DNA from: Herpetosiphon geysericola
GTDB lineage: Bacteria; Chloroflexota; Chloroflexia; Chloroflexales; Herpetosiphonaceae
Assembly: GCF_001306135.1 (NCBI RefSeq)
Contig: NZ_LGKP01000025.1
Coordinates: 434,001 to 498,000, forward strand
DNA: 64,000 bases
Reading direction: 5' to 3'
Position numbers and translations under genes: made by a program. Positions 1-7,889 of this stretch are shown here, in pieces. The first letter of the stretch is position 1. Each line of letters begins with the position of its first letter. The notes below the pieces were generated by a model that was not told where the DNA came from, made no database searches, and was given only the letters and a program-made list of their open reading frames with translations.

Positions 1-263
1 TTGGGGTAGCGGTTGAAAATCGTATTCAGCATGGGGTTTTCAGTTTTCAAGGCTTGCTCAACCACGGCGATTAATTCGACTTCACCGCGGCGCAGGCTGG
101 AAAGGACTTGGGCTAACGAACGAGCAAAGCCTTGGGGGCGCTCTTGTTGAACATCAGGCTGCAAGCCAAAAACCCGCAAGCGCACATTATCGAGCGTGCT
201 GGCCATAACTGATAAAGCCCAGAGTTCGTTATGAACTGGATCGTAAACATCGGAATGTGCCAT
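1..263 (-). CDS. Hypothetical protein, N-terminal part only
   Basis: The reading frame starts at an ATG at 263 on the minus strand and is cut by the window edge after 87 codons. The visible part begins MAHSDVYDPVHNELWALSVM and has no signal peptide, membrane segment or motif that I recognise. It looks like a soluble, mostly helical protein. I do not assign a function. The open frame with a normal start and neighbour-like codon use makes it a real gene with moderate certainty. Confidence 0.55.
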   Translation of the reverse strand, partial: MAHSDVYDPVHNELWALSVMASTLDNVRLRVFGLQPDVQQERPQGFARSLAQVLSSLRRGEVELIAVVEQALKTENPMLNTIFNRYP

Positions 264-422
264 GATCAAATATCCCCTTAAATTGGCAATCGATATGCAT
301 TGCTAAGTATAGCAAAGAGTTGCTAGTAGCTAGCGGATTTGAATAGTTCTGGCGGATTGCAACAGTTGCATTCTCCATAATTGATCTAGTCAGTAACACA
401 TTGATAATCCACAACATAAATA

Positions 423-483
423 TTAGGGGGTGCTGGGGGATGAAAACTCCCGGCGTTTCTCTCCAGCGCAGGGACGGAAGGGA
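423..483 (-). repeat. 60-bp dispersed element, copy 1
   Basis: Read on the minus strand, this segment begins CCCTTCCGTCC and ends TTTTCATCCCCCAGCACCCC. It aligns without gaps to a 60-bp segment at about 3493-3552 on the plus strand. The first 11 bases are identical and most of the last 29 agree. The rest of the gene-free stretch 264-601 holds only a promoter-like site and nothing else that I recognise. Confidence 0.6.
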
Positions 484-545
484 GGAGAATCTCATAAAGC
501 CATAAAATCGCAAATCAATGAATCTTTGAACCCAGCCTAAACTAC

Positions 546-574
546 TTGCCGCGCAGCTTAAAAAACTGTATCAT
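546..574 (+). promoter_or_regulatory. Sigma-70-like promoter of the small ORF at 602
   Basis: TTGCCG at 546-551 and TATCAT at 569-574 are 17 bases apart. A start of transcription near 581 would leave a short leader before the ATG at 602 or 614. Confidence 0.45.
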
Positions 575-601
575 ACCCCTAGATTCCACTACAGTGCATT
601 T

Positions 602-814
602 ATGGGAGCCTTCATGCAGGTTTTTGTCCACCTCGATGAATTATTAACGCCAGCCTTGCTGCAACAACATCAACGCCATATCGTTGATTTTTTGGAGATG
701 GAAGGCATCCCGCCTGAGACCGAGGTTGGGCGCACCAAAGTCAGTGAACGCGCCGCCAAAGAATTACTCGCCGAACTAGCCCATGATCTCGATCAAACAC
801 CAGAAGATCAGTAA
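602..814 (+). CDS. Small hypothetical protein (70 aa)
   Basis: This is a short acidic protein with an alternative start at 614 (MQVFVHLDELLTP). The C-terminal half is probably helical (residues 40-62, rich in Glu, Ala and Leu). There is no recognised domain, signal peptide or membrane span. A plausible promoter lies just upstream. The acyl-CoA synthetase gene follows 150 bases downstream on the same strand, so the two are probably separate units. The function is unknown. Confidence 0.5.
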   Translation: MGAFMQVFVHLDELLTPALLQQHQRHIVDFLEMEGIPPETEVGRTKVSERAAKELLAELAHDLDQTPEDQ

Positions 815-966
815 TCAGCGCTGATCCTGCGTTCTAGCCACCGATCGTTAATGGCCGTTGCCAGCTGGCAATGATTTAACATCAGCTGTATAGCCCCAAT
901 ACACTTGCTAACCACAGACGTTGTCGTTCGCCGTTGAATTGTTGCAAAGGTCTATGGAGGTAGCCC

Positions 967-2751
967 ATGTCGTTTCGTAACCTTGGTGAGTTGTTTCGCG
1001 AGCGTTCCCAAACCTTTGCCCACCTCAACCGCTGGCGAACTCGCCGCAATGGCGAATGGTTGACCTGTACCAATGCCGAACATCAACGCCATGTTTATCA
1101 ACTTATGGCTGGTTTTCAAGCGTTGGGGCTGCAAAAAGGCGATCGGGTGGGGATTATGGCCAACACCAGTGTCGATTGGCTTGAAGCTGATTGGGCGCTC
1201 GTTTGTTCTGGGGCTGTGCCAGTTTCAATTTATCCCTCGCTGCTGGCAGATACAGTAGCTTTTATTGCCCAAGATGCTGAGCTTAAATTCCTGATGATTG
1301 AAAATCGCGAACAATACGATAAATTGCAAGCAGTACGCTCGCAACTTGAGCATATCGAGCGCGTCATTATTTTTGATGGCCGCGACTTGCCCAGCGACGA
1401 CCCTTGGATTTTATCGCTCACCAGTTTGCGCCGCATGGCAACTAACGATTCAACTGCGCAAGAGGTTTTTGCAGCCAACTGCGCCAAACAGATCGAGCCA
1501 GAAGATCTGGCGACGATCGTTTATACCTCGGGCACGACTGGCAATCCCAAGGGGGCAATGTTGGCCCATCGCGCCTTGCTCGGCGAGTTAAATGCCATTC
1601 GCGCGACTATGGGAATGAAGGTCGGCGAAGATGATGTGTTGTTTTTGCCAGCAGCGCATATTTTTGGCCGCTTGCAGCATATGTGCGGGGTGGATAACGG
1701 CCTCAACACAGCGATCATCGAATCGATTAAACAAGTGCTCGACGATGTGCAAGCAATTAAACCAACCTTCTTCTTCAGCGTCCCCCGCATGTATGAGAAG
1801 ATTTTCAGCACAGCGCAAGCCCGAGCTGAAGCCAGCCCGATTCGCAAGCGGATTTTTGCTTGGGCGATCAAGATTGCGCGCCAACAAAGTAGCTACAAAG
1901 CCCAAAAAGCTGTTGCTCCTGCCAGCTTCAAGCTAAAATATGGCTTGGCTGATCGTTTGGTATTCAAAAAGGTGCGCAGTTTGCTTGGCGGCAACATTCG
2001 CTATGCAATTACTGGTGGCGCACCGCTCGATATTGAGATTTTAGAATTTTTCAATGGGGCGGGAGTATTGTTGCTTGAAGGCTGGGGCTTGACCGAAACC
2101 TCTGCCGCAGTAACCGCCAATCGCCCCGACGATTATCGGCTTGGCACGGTTGGCAAGGTGTTTCCTGGCAACGAACTCAAAATTGCCGCCGATGGCGAGG
2201 TGTTGGTGCGCGGCAATTTGGTGATGAGTGGCTATTACAACAACCAGCAAAAAACCACCGAAGCGCTAATTGATGGCTGGTTTCACACTGGCGACATTGG
2301 CACCATCGATCCAGATGGTTTTTTGAGCATTGTTGATCGCAAAAAAGATTTGCTCATTACTGCATCGGGCAAAAATATTGCGCCGCAAGCAGTCGAAGCT
2401 GCCTTCAAAAATAGCCCCTACATCTCGCAATGTGCAGTCTTTGGCGACCGCCGACCCTATTTGGTGGCCTTGTTTACGCTTGATCTGGAAGCAGTGACCG
2501 CTTGGGCCAATCGCGAGCATGTGCCGGTTGATGCCAATGTACATAAACATCCCAAATTGCTGGCGGCGATTGAGCACGAAGTCCAAACGATCAACCCAAG
2601 TTTACCTTCGTTCGAGCAAATTAAGGCCTATGAAATTTTGGCCGAAGATTTTACAATTGAAAACGATTTACTGACTCCAACGCTCAAAATTCGCCGCCGC
2701 CAAATCTACGACCGTTTTGCCAAAACTTTTGAGCAATTGTACAAACGCTAG
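967..2751 (+). CDS. Long-chain acyl-CoA synthetase (AMP-forming)
   Basis: This 594-residue protein belongs to the ANL adenylate-forming superfamily and has the usual length of a bacterial or plant-type long-chain acyl-CoA synthetase. It should activate a fatty acid with ATP to the acyl-adenylate and then form acyl-CoA. The phosphate-binding loop YTSGTTGNPKGAM lies at about residues 185-197. The adenine-binding segment GWGLTETSA is near residue 371 and the hinge region DRKKDLLITASGKNIAP near 457. An AGG-rich site (ctatggaggtagccc) precedes the ATG. The MOSC gene follows only 9 bases after the stop, so the two may be co-transcribed. Substrate chain length cannot be read from the sequence. Confidence 0.9.
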   Translation: MSFRNLGELFRERSQTFAHLNRWRTRRNGEWLTCTNAEHQRHVYQLMAGFQALGLQKGDRVGIMANTSVDWLEADWALVCSGAVPVSIYPSLLADTVAFIAQDAELKFLMIENREQYDKLQAVRSQLEHIERVIIFDGRDLPSDDPWILSLTSLRRMATNDSTAQEVFAANCAKQIEPEDLATIVYTSGTTGNPKGAMLAHRALLGELNAIRATMGMKVGEDDVLFLPAAHIFGRLQHMCGVDNGLNTAIIESIKQVLDDVQAIKPTFFFSVPRMYEKIFSTAQARAEASPIRKRIFAWAIKIARQQSSYKAQKAVAPASFKLKYGLADRLVFKKVRSLLGGNIRYAITGGAPLDIEILEFFNGAGVLLLEGWGLTETSAAVTANRPDDYRLGTVGKVFPGNELKIAADGEVLVRGNLVMSGYYNNQQKTTEALIDGWFHTGDIGTIDPDGFLSIVDRKKDLLITASGKNIAPQAVEAAFKNSPYISQCAVFGDRRPYLVALFTLDLEAVTAWANREHVPVDANVHKHPKLLAAIEHEVQTINPSLPSFEQIKAYEILAEDFTIENDLLTPTLKIRRRQIYDRFAKTFEQLYKR

Positions 2752-2760
2752 AGGATTGTT

Positions 2761-3417
2761 GTGATTACGATTCAAACGTTGGCCATCGGCCAGCCCCAAA
2801 CCTACCACGATGCGAAAGGCGCTTGGTCGTCGGCAATTGGCCGCCAAGCTGTTACTACGCCAGTGCGCCTCGAAAGCTTGGGCCATCTTGGCGATGCGGT
2901 TGCCGACACCAAAAATCATGGCGGGCCAGATAAAGCTGTGTGTTGCCAGCCAGCCAGCCATTATCCGTTGTGGCAAGCAGAATATGGGCTGGCAGATGAT
3001 CATCCGATGTTGCAGCCAAGCGGCATCGGCGAAAACTGGACGCTCAGCAACGCTACCGAGCACGATGTCTGTATTGGCGATGTGTTCAAGGTTGGCAGCG
3101 CACTGGTGCAGGTTTGTGCGCCGCGCTACCCGTGCACCAAACAAGATCGTAAGCTTGGGCTTGATGGCTTGCAACAACGCACAATCGCCACCTTGCGTAG
3201 CGGCTTTTATCTGCGGGTATTGCAGCCTGGCGCGGTGCAAGTTGGCGATTCATTGGAATTAGTCGAGCGTCCGCATCCGAGCATTACGGTGCATAAAGTC
3301 AACCAACATCTGCACCACGAGCGCGATGAAGCCTTTGGGCGCGAGCTGTTGGCCGTGCCGGAGCTAGCCTCCAGCTGGAAGCGGATTATTCAAATGATTA
3401 TTCCTAGCTTGGCCTAG
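2761..3417 (+). CDS. MOSC-domain protein, YiiM-like
   Basis: This 218-residue protein starts with GTG at 2761, right after the acyl-CoA synthetase. It resembles YiiM-type MOSC proteins: an early GGPDKAVCC segment near residues 55-63, then GIGENWTL near 87 and the CAPRYPCTK segment, whose Cys is the probable molybdenum-cofactor sulfur ligand, near 119-127. YiiM enzymes reduce N-hydroxylated compounds using molybdenum cofactor. A MoaB-like molybdopterin protein is encoded at 37.3 kb. The family assignment is firm and the precise substrate is unknown. Confidence 0.85.
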   Translation: MITIQTLAIGQPQTYHDAKGAWSSAIGRQAVTTPVRLESLGHLGDAVADTKNHGGPDKAVCCQPASHYPLWQAEYGLADDHPMLQPSGIGENWTLSNATEHDVCIGDVFKVGSALVQVCAPRYPCTKQDRKLGLDGLQQRTIATLRSGFYLRVLQPGAVQVGDSLELVERPHPSITVHKVNQHLHHERDEAFGRELLAVPELASSWKRIIQMIIPSLA

Positions 3418-3423
3418 ATTCGC

Positions 3424-3452
3424 CCAACCTTTCTTCTTTCAAGGGTTGGTTT
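3424..3452 (+). terminator. Possible terminator after the MOSC gene
   Basis: CCAACC at 3424-3429 can pair with GGTTGG at 3444-3449, with a loop of about 14 bases, followed by TTTTAAC. The stem is only 6 bp, so this is a moderate call. Confidence 0.4.
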
Positions 3453-3472
3453 TAACGAAGGGTTGATCTGCT

Positions 3473-3490
3473 GTGACAATGCATTGTCAC
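3473..3490. other. Perfect 18-bp palindrome
   Basis: GTGACAATGCATTGTCAC is a perfect inverted repeat without a spacer. It sits between the MOSC terminator and the dispersed element and could be a protein-binding site. No gene start lies close by, so its role is unknown. Confidence 0.5.
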
Positions 3491-3492
3491 CA

Positions 3493-3552
3493 CCCTTCCG
3501 TCCGCCTCAAGGCGGGAGACGCAGGGGGTTTTCATCCCCCTGCACCCCCTAC
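3493..3552 (+). repeat. 60-bp dispersed element, copy 2, with two hairpins
   Basis: This is the same element as at 423-483 but in the opposite orientation. It contains two successive perfect hairpins: CCGCC-TCAA-GGCGG at 3502-3515 and GCAGGGGG-loop of 7-CCCCCTGC at 3521-3543. Confidence 0.6.
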
Positions 3553-3659
3553 AATCCGTGACCAAACCCCATTTGTTGATGAACGTGGCAATGAGCCTTC
3601 GCGATTTTTGTGATCTTCGCGGTTGCCGTAACCTAGTGCCCATGCCTATCTAGGTTTGC

Positions 3660-3892
3660 CACGAATCAGCTCCCTCATCCCTCGGTTGCTCTGCGCCTCT
3701 GTGTTAGAAAATTGATCCACGAAGCGCACAAAGAGCACGAAGAATTGTTTTTTTAGCCACGAATTGCACGAATTGACGAATAAATATTTGATAGCCAACA
3801 GTCAAAAGCCATAACTCCTCTGCGCCTCTGCGTCAAAACCTTCTGCCTTTTGAATTTTATTCCTCATGCTTCATCCTTCATCTCTTCTATGT
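3660..3892. repeat. Intergenic block of phrase-like short repeats, locus A
   Basis: This stretch is made of short modules that recur elsewhere in the window: CTCTGCGCCTCTGYGT at 3689-3705 and 3818-3833, runs of CGAAG/CACGAAG near 3720-3745, 'agccacgaattgcacgaatt' near 3755, a 'gatagccaacagtcaaaagcc' phrase near 3790, and TTCATCCTTCATC near 3870. No gene is supported here. Confidence 0.65.
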
Positions 3893-4423
3893 TTAGAGCA
3901 GTTGCTCAAGCTCGGCACGCATGGCCACGCGGGCGCTTGCTGGCAAGCCAGCAGCGATATGAGCTTGAGCAATGATCGTTAATTCAGCGCCATATTCCGT
4001 TGCTGCGAGTGGGCGAAAACCCAAGCGCGCATACAACTCGCTATTCCAGGCAATATCGTTGAAGGTGAGCAAACTCATGTTGCGATAGCCCTGCGCCTTG
4101 CCCCAGGCTGCGACTGCCGCGATTAATCTGCGGCCCAAGCCCCGTTGACCATGGTCTGGATGCACATCAAGCTCACTAAGATAGACTTCATGATCGATAA
4201 TTTTGGCCAATGCAAAGCCAACTGGTGTATCGTGGGCATCGGCGGCAAGCCAAACTCCATGCCAAGCAAAATAAGCTTGCAAATCGTCGAGGCTTGCTGG
4301 GGGCCATGCAGCAATAAAAGCGTGTTGGGTTGGCAAAAACAGTTGCGCGGCAGCAACCTCAATCGCTGGTAACAAGCTTAATTCTGCTTGGGTTGGCCGC
4401 CGAATTGTATAGGTTTGCTGCAT
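3893..4423 (-). CDS. GNAT-family N-acetyltransferase
   Basis: This 176-residue protein has the layout of a GNAT acyltransferase that uses acetyl-CoA. The strand segment VYLSELDVHPDHGQRGLGRR at about residues 91-110 contains the acetyl-CoA pyrophosphate loop (Q/RxxGxG/A type). It is followed by the helix LIAAVAAWGKAQGY and the late strand MSLLTFNDIAWN...YARLGF, typical of motif B. The acceptor is unknown; similar proteins modify small amines or peptides. The stop is followed by the phrase-repeat block. The start at 4423 is the only ATG before the conserved N-terminus. Confidence 0.85.
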   Translation of the reverse strand: MQQTYTIRRPTQAELSLLPAIEVAAAQLFLPTQHAFIAAWPPASLDDLQAYFAWHGVWLAADAHDTPVGFALAKIIDHEVYLSELDVHPDHGQRGLGRRLIAAVAAWGKAQGYRNMSLLTFNDIAWNSELYARLGFRPLAATEYGAELTIIAQAHIAAGLPASARVAMRAELEQLL

Positions 4424-4441
4424 TATTGATTCCTCGCTCAG

Positions 4442-5473
4442 CTACTCTGGAAGCTGCCACAATTGAATCTCATCATACGTTAACACCGCCAATATTAGCT
4501 TCGACGGATGCCACTCGACAGTAGTAGAATGATCAACTTCGATTGCAGAATAGAGTTCGATTTGTTGGGTGCGATGATTAAGTATGCTAAACAGTGATGG
4601 TTTATATAAAACAGTGTAATTGCCATCGGGGCTAATTGCTTGGCTACACCCACTGAATCCTGGGATTGGGACTGTTCTGATAATACCGTTTTGCCAAATT
4701 GTAAGCTTTTCTGCATCGGCTTTAATATTTCCAACAATTAAATTATGGTTTGCTTCAATATCAATTGAATAATATGCATCATTAATTAATTTTTGTAATT
4801 CCCCAGTTGTTATATTAAAAGTATAAACTGCATCGTAACCATTAATGATTAGGATAAATTTATTATACCATTCAATAGAACTAATAAGCTTGAATTTTTG
4901 AGGTAGTATTCTAATTATTTTCCCTTTTTCATTGAAAAGTGTAATTTGATTGTAATAGTTATTATTATAGGAATAATATTCAACAATAGCTAATTCATTA
5001 GTATTTTGATTCCAAAGGAGGTTTTGATAGGTAGAATTCATACCATTATCAATCCGTTTGATGATTGTGCCATCGACTGACCATAGAATCAATGTTTCAC
5101 GATACGACACCGCCAAAATATCCTTCGTTGGATGCCATTCTAGCTTATCGACAATACCAACATCATCAAATTTAATTTCCAGCTGGCGTAAGCATATGCC
5201 ATCAAGTGAGTAGATCGAAACAATACCTTTTGCTAAACTCAATGGGCTTGTATGGGCAACGGCCAAGCGATCACCACGGGCATTCCACGCCATTGCACGG
5301 CCACTCTCTGATAATTTAATTGTTTGTACCAGCGTCGGCGTGTCCACGGGCGTAAGCTGCTCCAGGGTAAATGGTCGATTCGCCCAATAGAAATAACCAG
5401 CAGCACTGGCCAGTAAGGCCAGCAAAATGCCAAACCATATCAGGGTTTGCCAACGTGATTTAAGGATCTCCAT
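4442..5473 (-). CDS. Membrane-anchored beta-propeller (WD40-like) protein, AT-rich
   Basis: I choose the ATG at 5473 (MEILKSRWQTLIWFG) because AGGAGAGAG lies just upstream. The longer frame starting at 5536 runs into the terminator of the preceding gene. The 343-residue product has one membrane anchor at about residues 10-30, followed by an extracytoplasmic domain of repeated blades with phrases such as LAVAHTSP, LEWHPTKDILAVSY and VEWHPSKLILAVLT, as in WD40/PD40 propellers. The middle of the gene (about 4680-5060) is markedly richer in A+T than the genes around it, which suggests recent transfer or relaxed selection. The partner or ligand is unknown. Confidence 0.7.
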   Translation of the reverse strand: MEILKSRWQTLIWFGILLALLASAAGYFYWANRPFTLEQLTPVDTPTLVQTIKLSESGRAMAWNARGDRLAVAHTSPLSLAKGIVSIYSLDGICLRQLEIKFDDVGIVDKLEWHPTKDILAVSYRETLILWSVDGTIIKRIDNGMNSTYQNLLWNQNTNELAIVEYYSYNNNYYNQITLFNEKGKIIRILPQKFKLISSIEWYNKFILIINGYDAVYTFNITTGELQKLINDAYYSIDIEANHNLIVGNIKADAEKLTIWQNGIIRTVPIPGFSGCSQAISPDGNYTVLYKPSLFSILNHRTQQIELYSAIEVDHSTTVEWHPSKLILAVLTYDEIQLWQLPE

Positions 5474-5530
5474 ACTCTCTCCTACGCAAGCTATTACTGT
5501 ACTCTCAGTATCCACGCTGGATTGAAACAT

Positions 5531-5565
5531 AAACAAAACTCCTTTGGCAATACTACCAAAGGAGT
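5531..5565 (-). terminator. Intrinsic terminator downstream of the gene at 5583-6287
   Basis: On the minus strand ACTCCTTTGG and CCAAAGGAGT form a perfect 10-bp stem with an 8-base loop, followed by TTTGTTT. The stem occupies 5538-5547 and 5556-5565. Confidence 0.85.
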
Positions 5566-5582
5566 TGCAGTTGGTTCAAATT

Positions 5583-6287
5583 TTAGGCGGTTGGCGGGCG
5601 GAGATAGGTGCGGTCTTGCATGTTGGCTAGCTCTGGTTCGTCAGTTTCCTCATCGTCGTCAAGCTCGGGCATTGGGGCTTGAAAGCTGTGTAGCGCATCG
5701 AGCACCTTGCTGACGTTCTGCATCAGATCGCGAATTTCTTGGCGTAGCTCGTGTTCTTCGTGCAGCGCTTCGCCAAATGGCCACGACTGACGGCCAGTCA
5801 CCGTGCCAACGAAGGCCATATATTCGCCAGTAAAATGCAATTGCACATCAATATCAAGCGGTTGATAATCGAAGGTTTTATCTTTGGTAGCTGCTTGAAT
5901 CGCTTGAGTCAGTTGTGGAATATTGACCACATTAAAGCGCTGCTCCTCGGTCAGAGGAATTGCATAATTCAAATCAAAATCGAGATCAACGTTATAGGCG
6001 CAGCCTTCAATCGCATGCAAACATGGCTCATCAGTGTCGTGATACAAGGCGCAAATTGCATCGCTGCCCATCACCGAAATCGCGGTCAGTGCTGCATCCC
6101 AAGTAAAACTAATGGTCGCAACGACATGTTCCATGTGGGTGTCGCGCTGCTTGGCAGGTTGGCAACTGATGCTCAACGTCCGCGCCAACGAATGCGGATC
6201 TAGCTGTTCTTGCGAAAATTGAATCGCTAACCCTGCTCGCTCCGCCTCGCTAATTAATACCGTAACCACTGCTTCATACGTTAACAT
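5583..6287 (-). CDS. Hypothetical acidic protein (234 aa)
   Basis: This is a soluble protein without signal peptide or membrane spans. It alternates predicted strands and helices and has a helical segment at about residues 172-195 (ALHEEHELRQEIRDLMQNVS). The tail around residues 206-220 is strongly acidic (PELDDDEETDEPELAN). I recognise no family. It is a single gene: GAAAGGAG-like bases precede the ATG and a strong terminator follows the stop. Confidence 0.6.
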   Translation of the reverse strand: MLTYEAVVTVLISEAERAGLAIQFSQEQLDPHSLARTLSISCQPAKQRDTHMEHVVATISFTWDAALTAISVMGSDAICALYHDTDEPCLHAIEGCAYNVDLDFDLNYAIPLTEEQRFNVVNIPQLTQAIQAATKDKTFDYQPLDIDVQLHFTGEYMAFVGTVTGRQSWPFGEALHEEHELRQEIRDLMQNVSKVLDALHSFQAPMPELDDDEETDEPELANMQDRTYLRPPTA

Positions 6288-6383
6288 CTTCGCTCCTTTC
6301 AGCGAGGCTTGTTGTGTCCATGGTCATTATAGCACTCTCACTCATGGCGCAACATTTGCCGCTCGCAGGAGATCGTCAATCGC

Positions 6384-7448
6384 TTATAAAACTTCAGCTA
6401 AAAAGCGGTCGGTCACATGCTCCCAGCTATACTGTTGGACATGCTGCAAGCCAAAGTCGCGATAGCGCTGTTGTAACTCAGGGTTTTGCAATAGTTCGAT
6501 AATGGCTTTGGCGATTGCCGCTATGTCGCTTGGCCCAACCAAGGTGCCTGCTTGGCCATGGGGCACGACTTCGGGAATTGCCGCAGCGTTGGTGCTGACA
6601 ATTGGCAAGCCGCTGGCCATCGCCTCTAAAAAGACAATTCCAAAGCCTTCTTGGACGCTGGGCAAGCAAAAAATGCTGCTCCGCCCATACCAATCCCGCA
6701 CTTCAGCATCGTTGGCAAGTGCGCCAAGCATGCGCACCGAGGTTTCGAGGTTGTAGGCCCGCACTACGCCGCGCAACAAATCGTGATCGGGGCCGTCGCC
6801 AATAATGACCAATTGGGCTTGCGGTACCTGCTCAACGACGCTAGCAAAGGCCCGAATCAAATCGATCACATGTTTACGTGGATACTGGCGGGCAACGCAC
6901 AAAACTGTCCATGGATCGCGCTGGTTGTTCTGAGCCTGCTCCTGCCACAAACTCAAATCGATGCCTTCGGGCACAATCCCAATTGTGCTGGTTGGCACGC
7001 CATAATGAGCGTGAATCATCTGGCGGCAATATTCGCTGGTTGAAATAACTTTGGGCGCACGCCGCGCGTTGAGCATTTCGATGCGGGAGAGCGACCACAG
7101 CAAGGCCCGAATAAAGCCCTGTTCATGGCGCTGCTCTTCGGCAATTACGCCTTTGATGCTACAGATATAGGGCACATTTAAGCGCTGGGCAACGCGCACC
7201 CCATCAATATCAAAGCCAACGATCAAATCATAGGTGTGGTTAGCAAGGCGGCTGGGCAATTGCCAGTTGTAATATAAACGGCGCAGGGTCAAGTTGCGCG
7301 GCCAATTGCCGATTGGCCCAATGCGATCGACAATATGGCCACGAGCTTGCAAGGTGCGCGCTAAGCCACCGATTGCTGCCGCCGTGCCACTGCCATCAAC
7401 CACTGTTTGTAACCACGAATCTAAGAATGCAATTCGCAATTGCTGCAT
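6384..7448 (-). CDS. Glycosyltransferase family 4 (GT-B fold)
   Basis: This 354-residue protein has the two-domain layout of GT4 enzymes. The N-terminal acceptor domain includes DGSGTAAAIGGLARTLQARG near residue 18. The linker starts near residue 180 with WTVLCVARQYPRKHVIDLI. The C-terminal nucleotide-sugar domain carries the E-x7-E motif in SVQEGFGIVFLEAMASGLPI at about 263-282. It should transfer a hexose-type residue from an NDP-sugar to a glycan or lipid acceptor at the inner membrane face. Donor and acceptor are unknown, and no other glycan gene is adjacent. Confidence 0.85.
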   Translation of the reverse strand: MQQLRIAFLDSWLQTVVDGSGTAAAIGGLARTLQARGHIVDRIGPIGNWPRNLTLRRLYYNWQLPSRLANHTYDLIVGFDIDGVRVAQRLNVPYICSIKGVIAEEQRHEQGFIRALLWSLSRIEMLNARRAPKVISTSEYCRQMIHAHYGVPTSTIGIVPEGIDLSLWQEQAQNNQRDPWTVLCVARQYPRKHVIDLIRAFASVVEQVPQAQLVIIGDGPDHDLLRGVVRAYNLETSVRMLGALANDAEVRDWYGRSSIFCLPSVQEGFGIVFLEAMASGLPIVSTNAAAIPEVVPHGQAGTLVGPSDIAAIAKAIIELLQNPELQQRYRDFGLQHVQQYSWEHVTDRFLAEVL

Positions 7449-7478
7449 AGCACTTTTACCTATTCAAGGCCAACGCGC

Positions 7479-7889
7479 TTAATCAATGCCACTTTTCAGC
7501 GTCAGCATATAACCAATCAGATCGTTAATATCTTGGGTTGATAATTTTTGAGCATAATCGCGGGGCATAATGCCTTCTTGAAAGCCGCCAACCAATTCTT
7601 TATCTGGCTCGGTGAGCGAGAGCCGCAGATAATCGATGGCACTGGTGCCATCTGGGCGTTGGGCGGCCCGATTGCCAATATTTGAGAGATTTTGGCCAAT
7701 GCCCTGGCCTGCTTCGCCAGCAACGTCACTATGGCAATCGATACATGCTTCAAGCTGATCGAGCGTAAGCACCTCTGCTCCTTGAAAAATGCGTTTGCCA
7801 CGCTCTGCATTGCCGACGCTAGTGCTATCATTGGCAGCACCACAACCGAGCAACACCAAGCACAGCGCTAGATAGGACAATTTTCGCAT
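7479..7889 (-). CDS. Class I c-type cytochrome lipoprotein
   Basis: This 136-residue protein begins with a signal peptide ending in a lipobox (LVLLGC, Cys16), so the mature protein should be lipid-anchored on the outer face of the membrane. A single heme-binding CIDCH motif lies at about residues 49-53 and a likely Met axial ligand in GIMPRDY near 106. Its ATG overlaps the stop codon of the upstream dehydrogenase-like gene by one base (TAATG), so the two are translationally coupled. The pairing suggests that the cytochrome accepts electrons from that enzyme. This is inferred from the arrangement. Confidence 0.85.
   Translation of the reverse strand: MRKLSYLALCLVLLGCGAANDSTSVGNAERGKRIFQGAEVLTLDQLEACIDCHSDVAGEAGQGIGQNLSNIGNRAAQRPDGTSAIDYLRLSLTEPDKELVGGFQEGIMPRDYAQKLSTQDINDLIGYMLTLKSGID

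Noticed and set aside
229-513. Minus-strand frame of 94 codons before the first gene
   Set aside because: It overlaps the partial gene's start and the 60-bp repeat, with no ribosome site and an implausible composition.
3452-3643. Minus-strand frame of 63 codons
   Set aside because: It covers the palindrome and the 60-bp element; the coding potential arises from the repeat.
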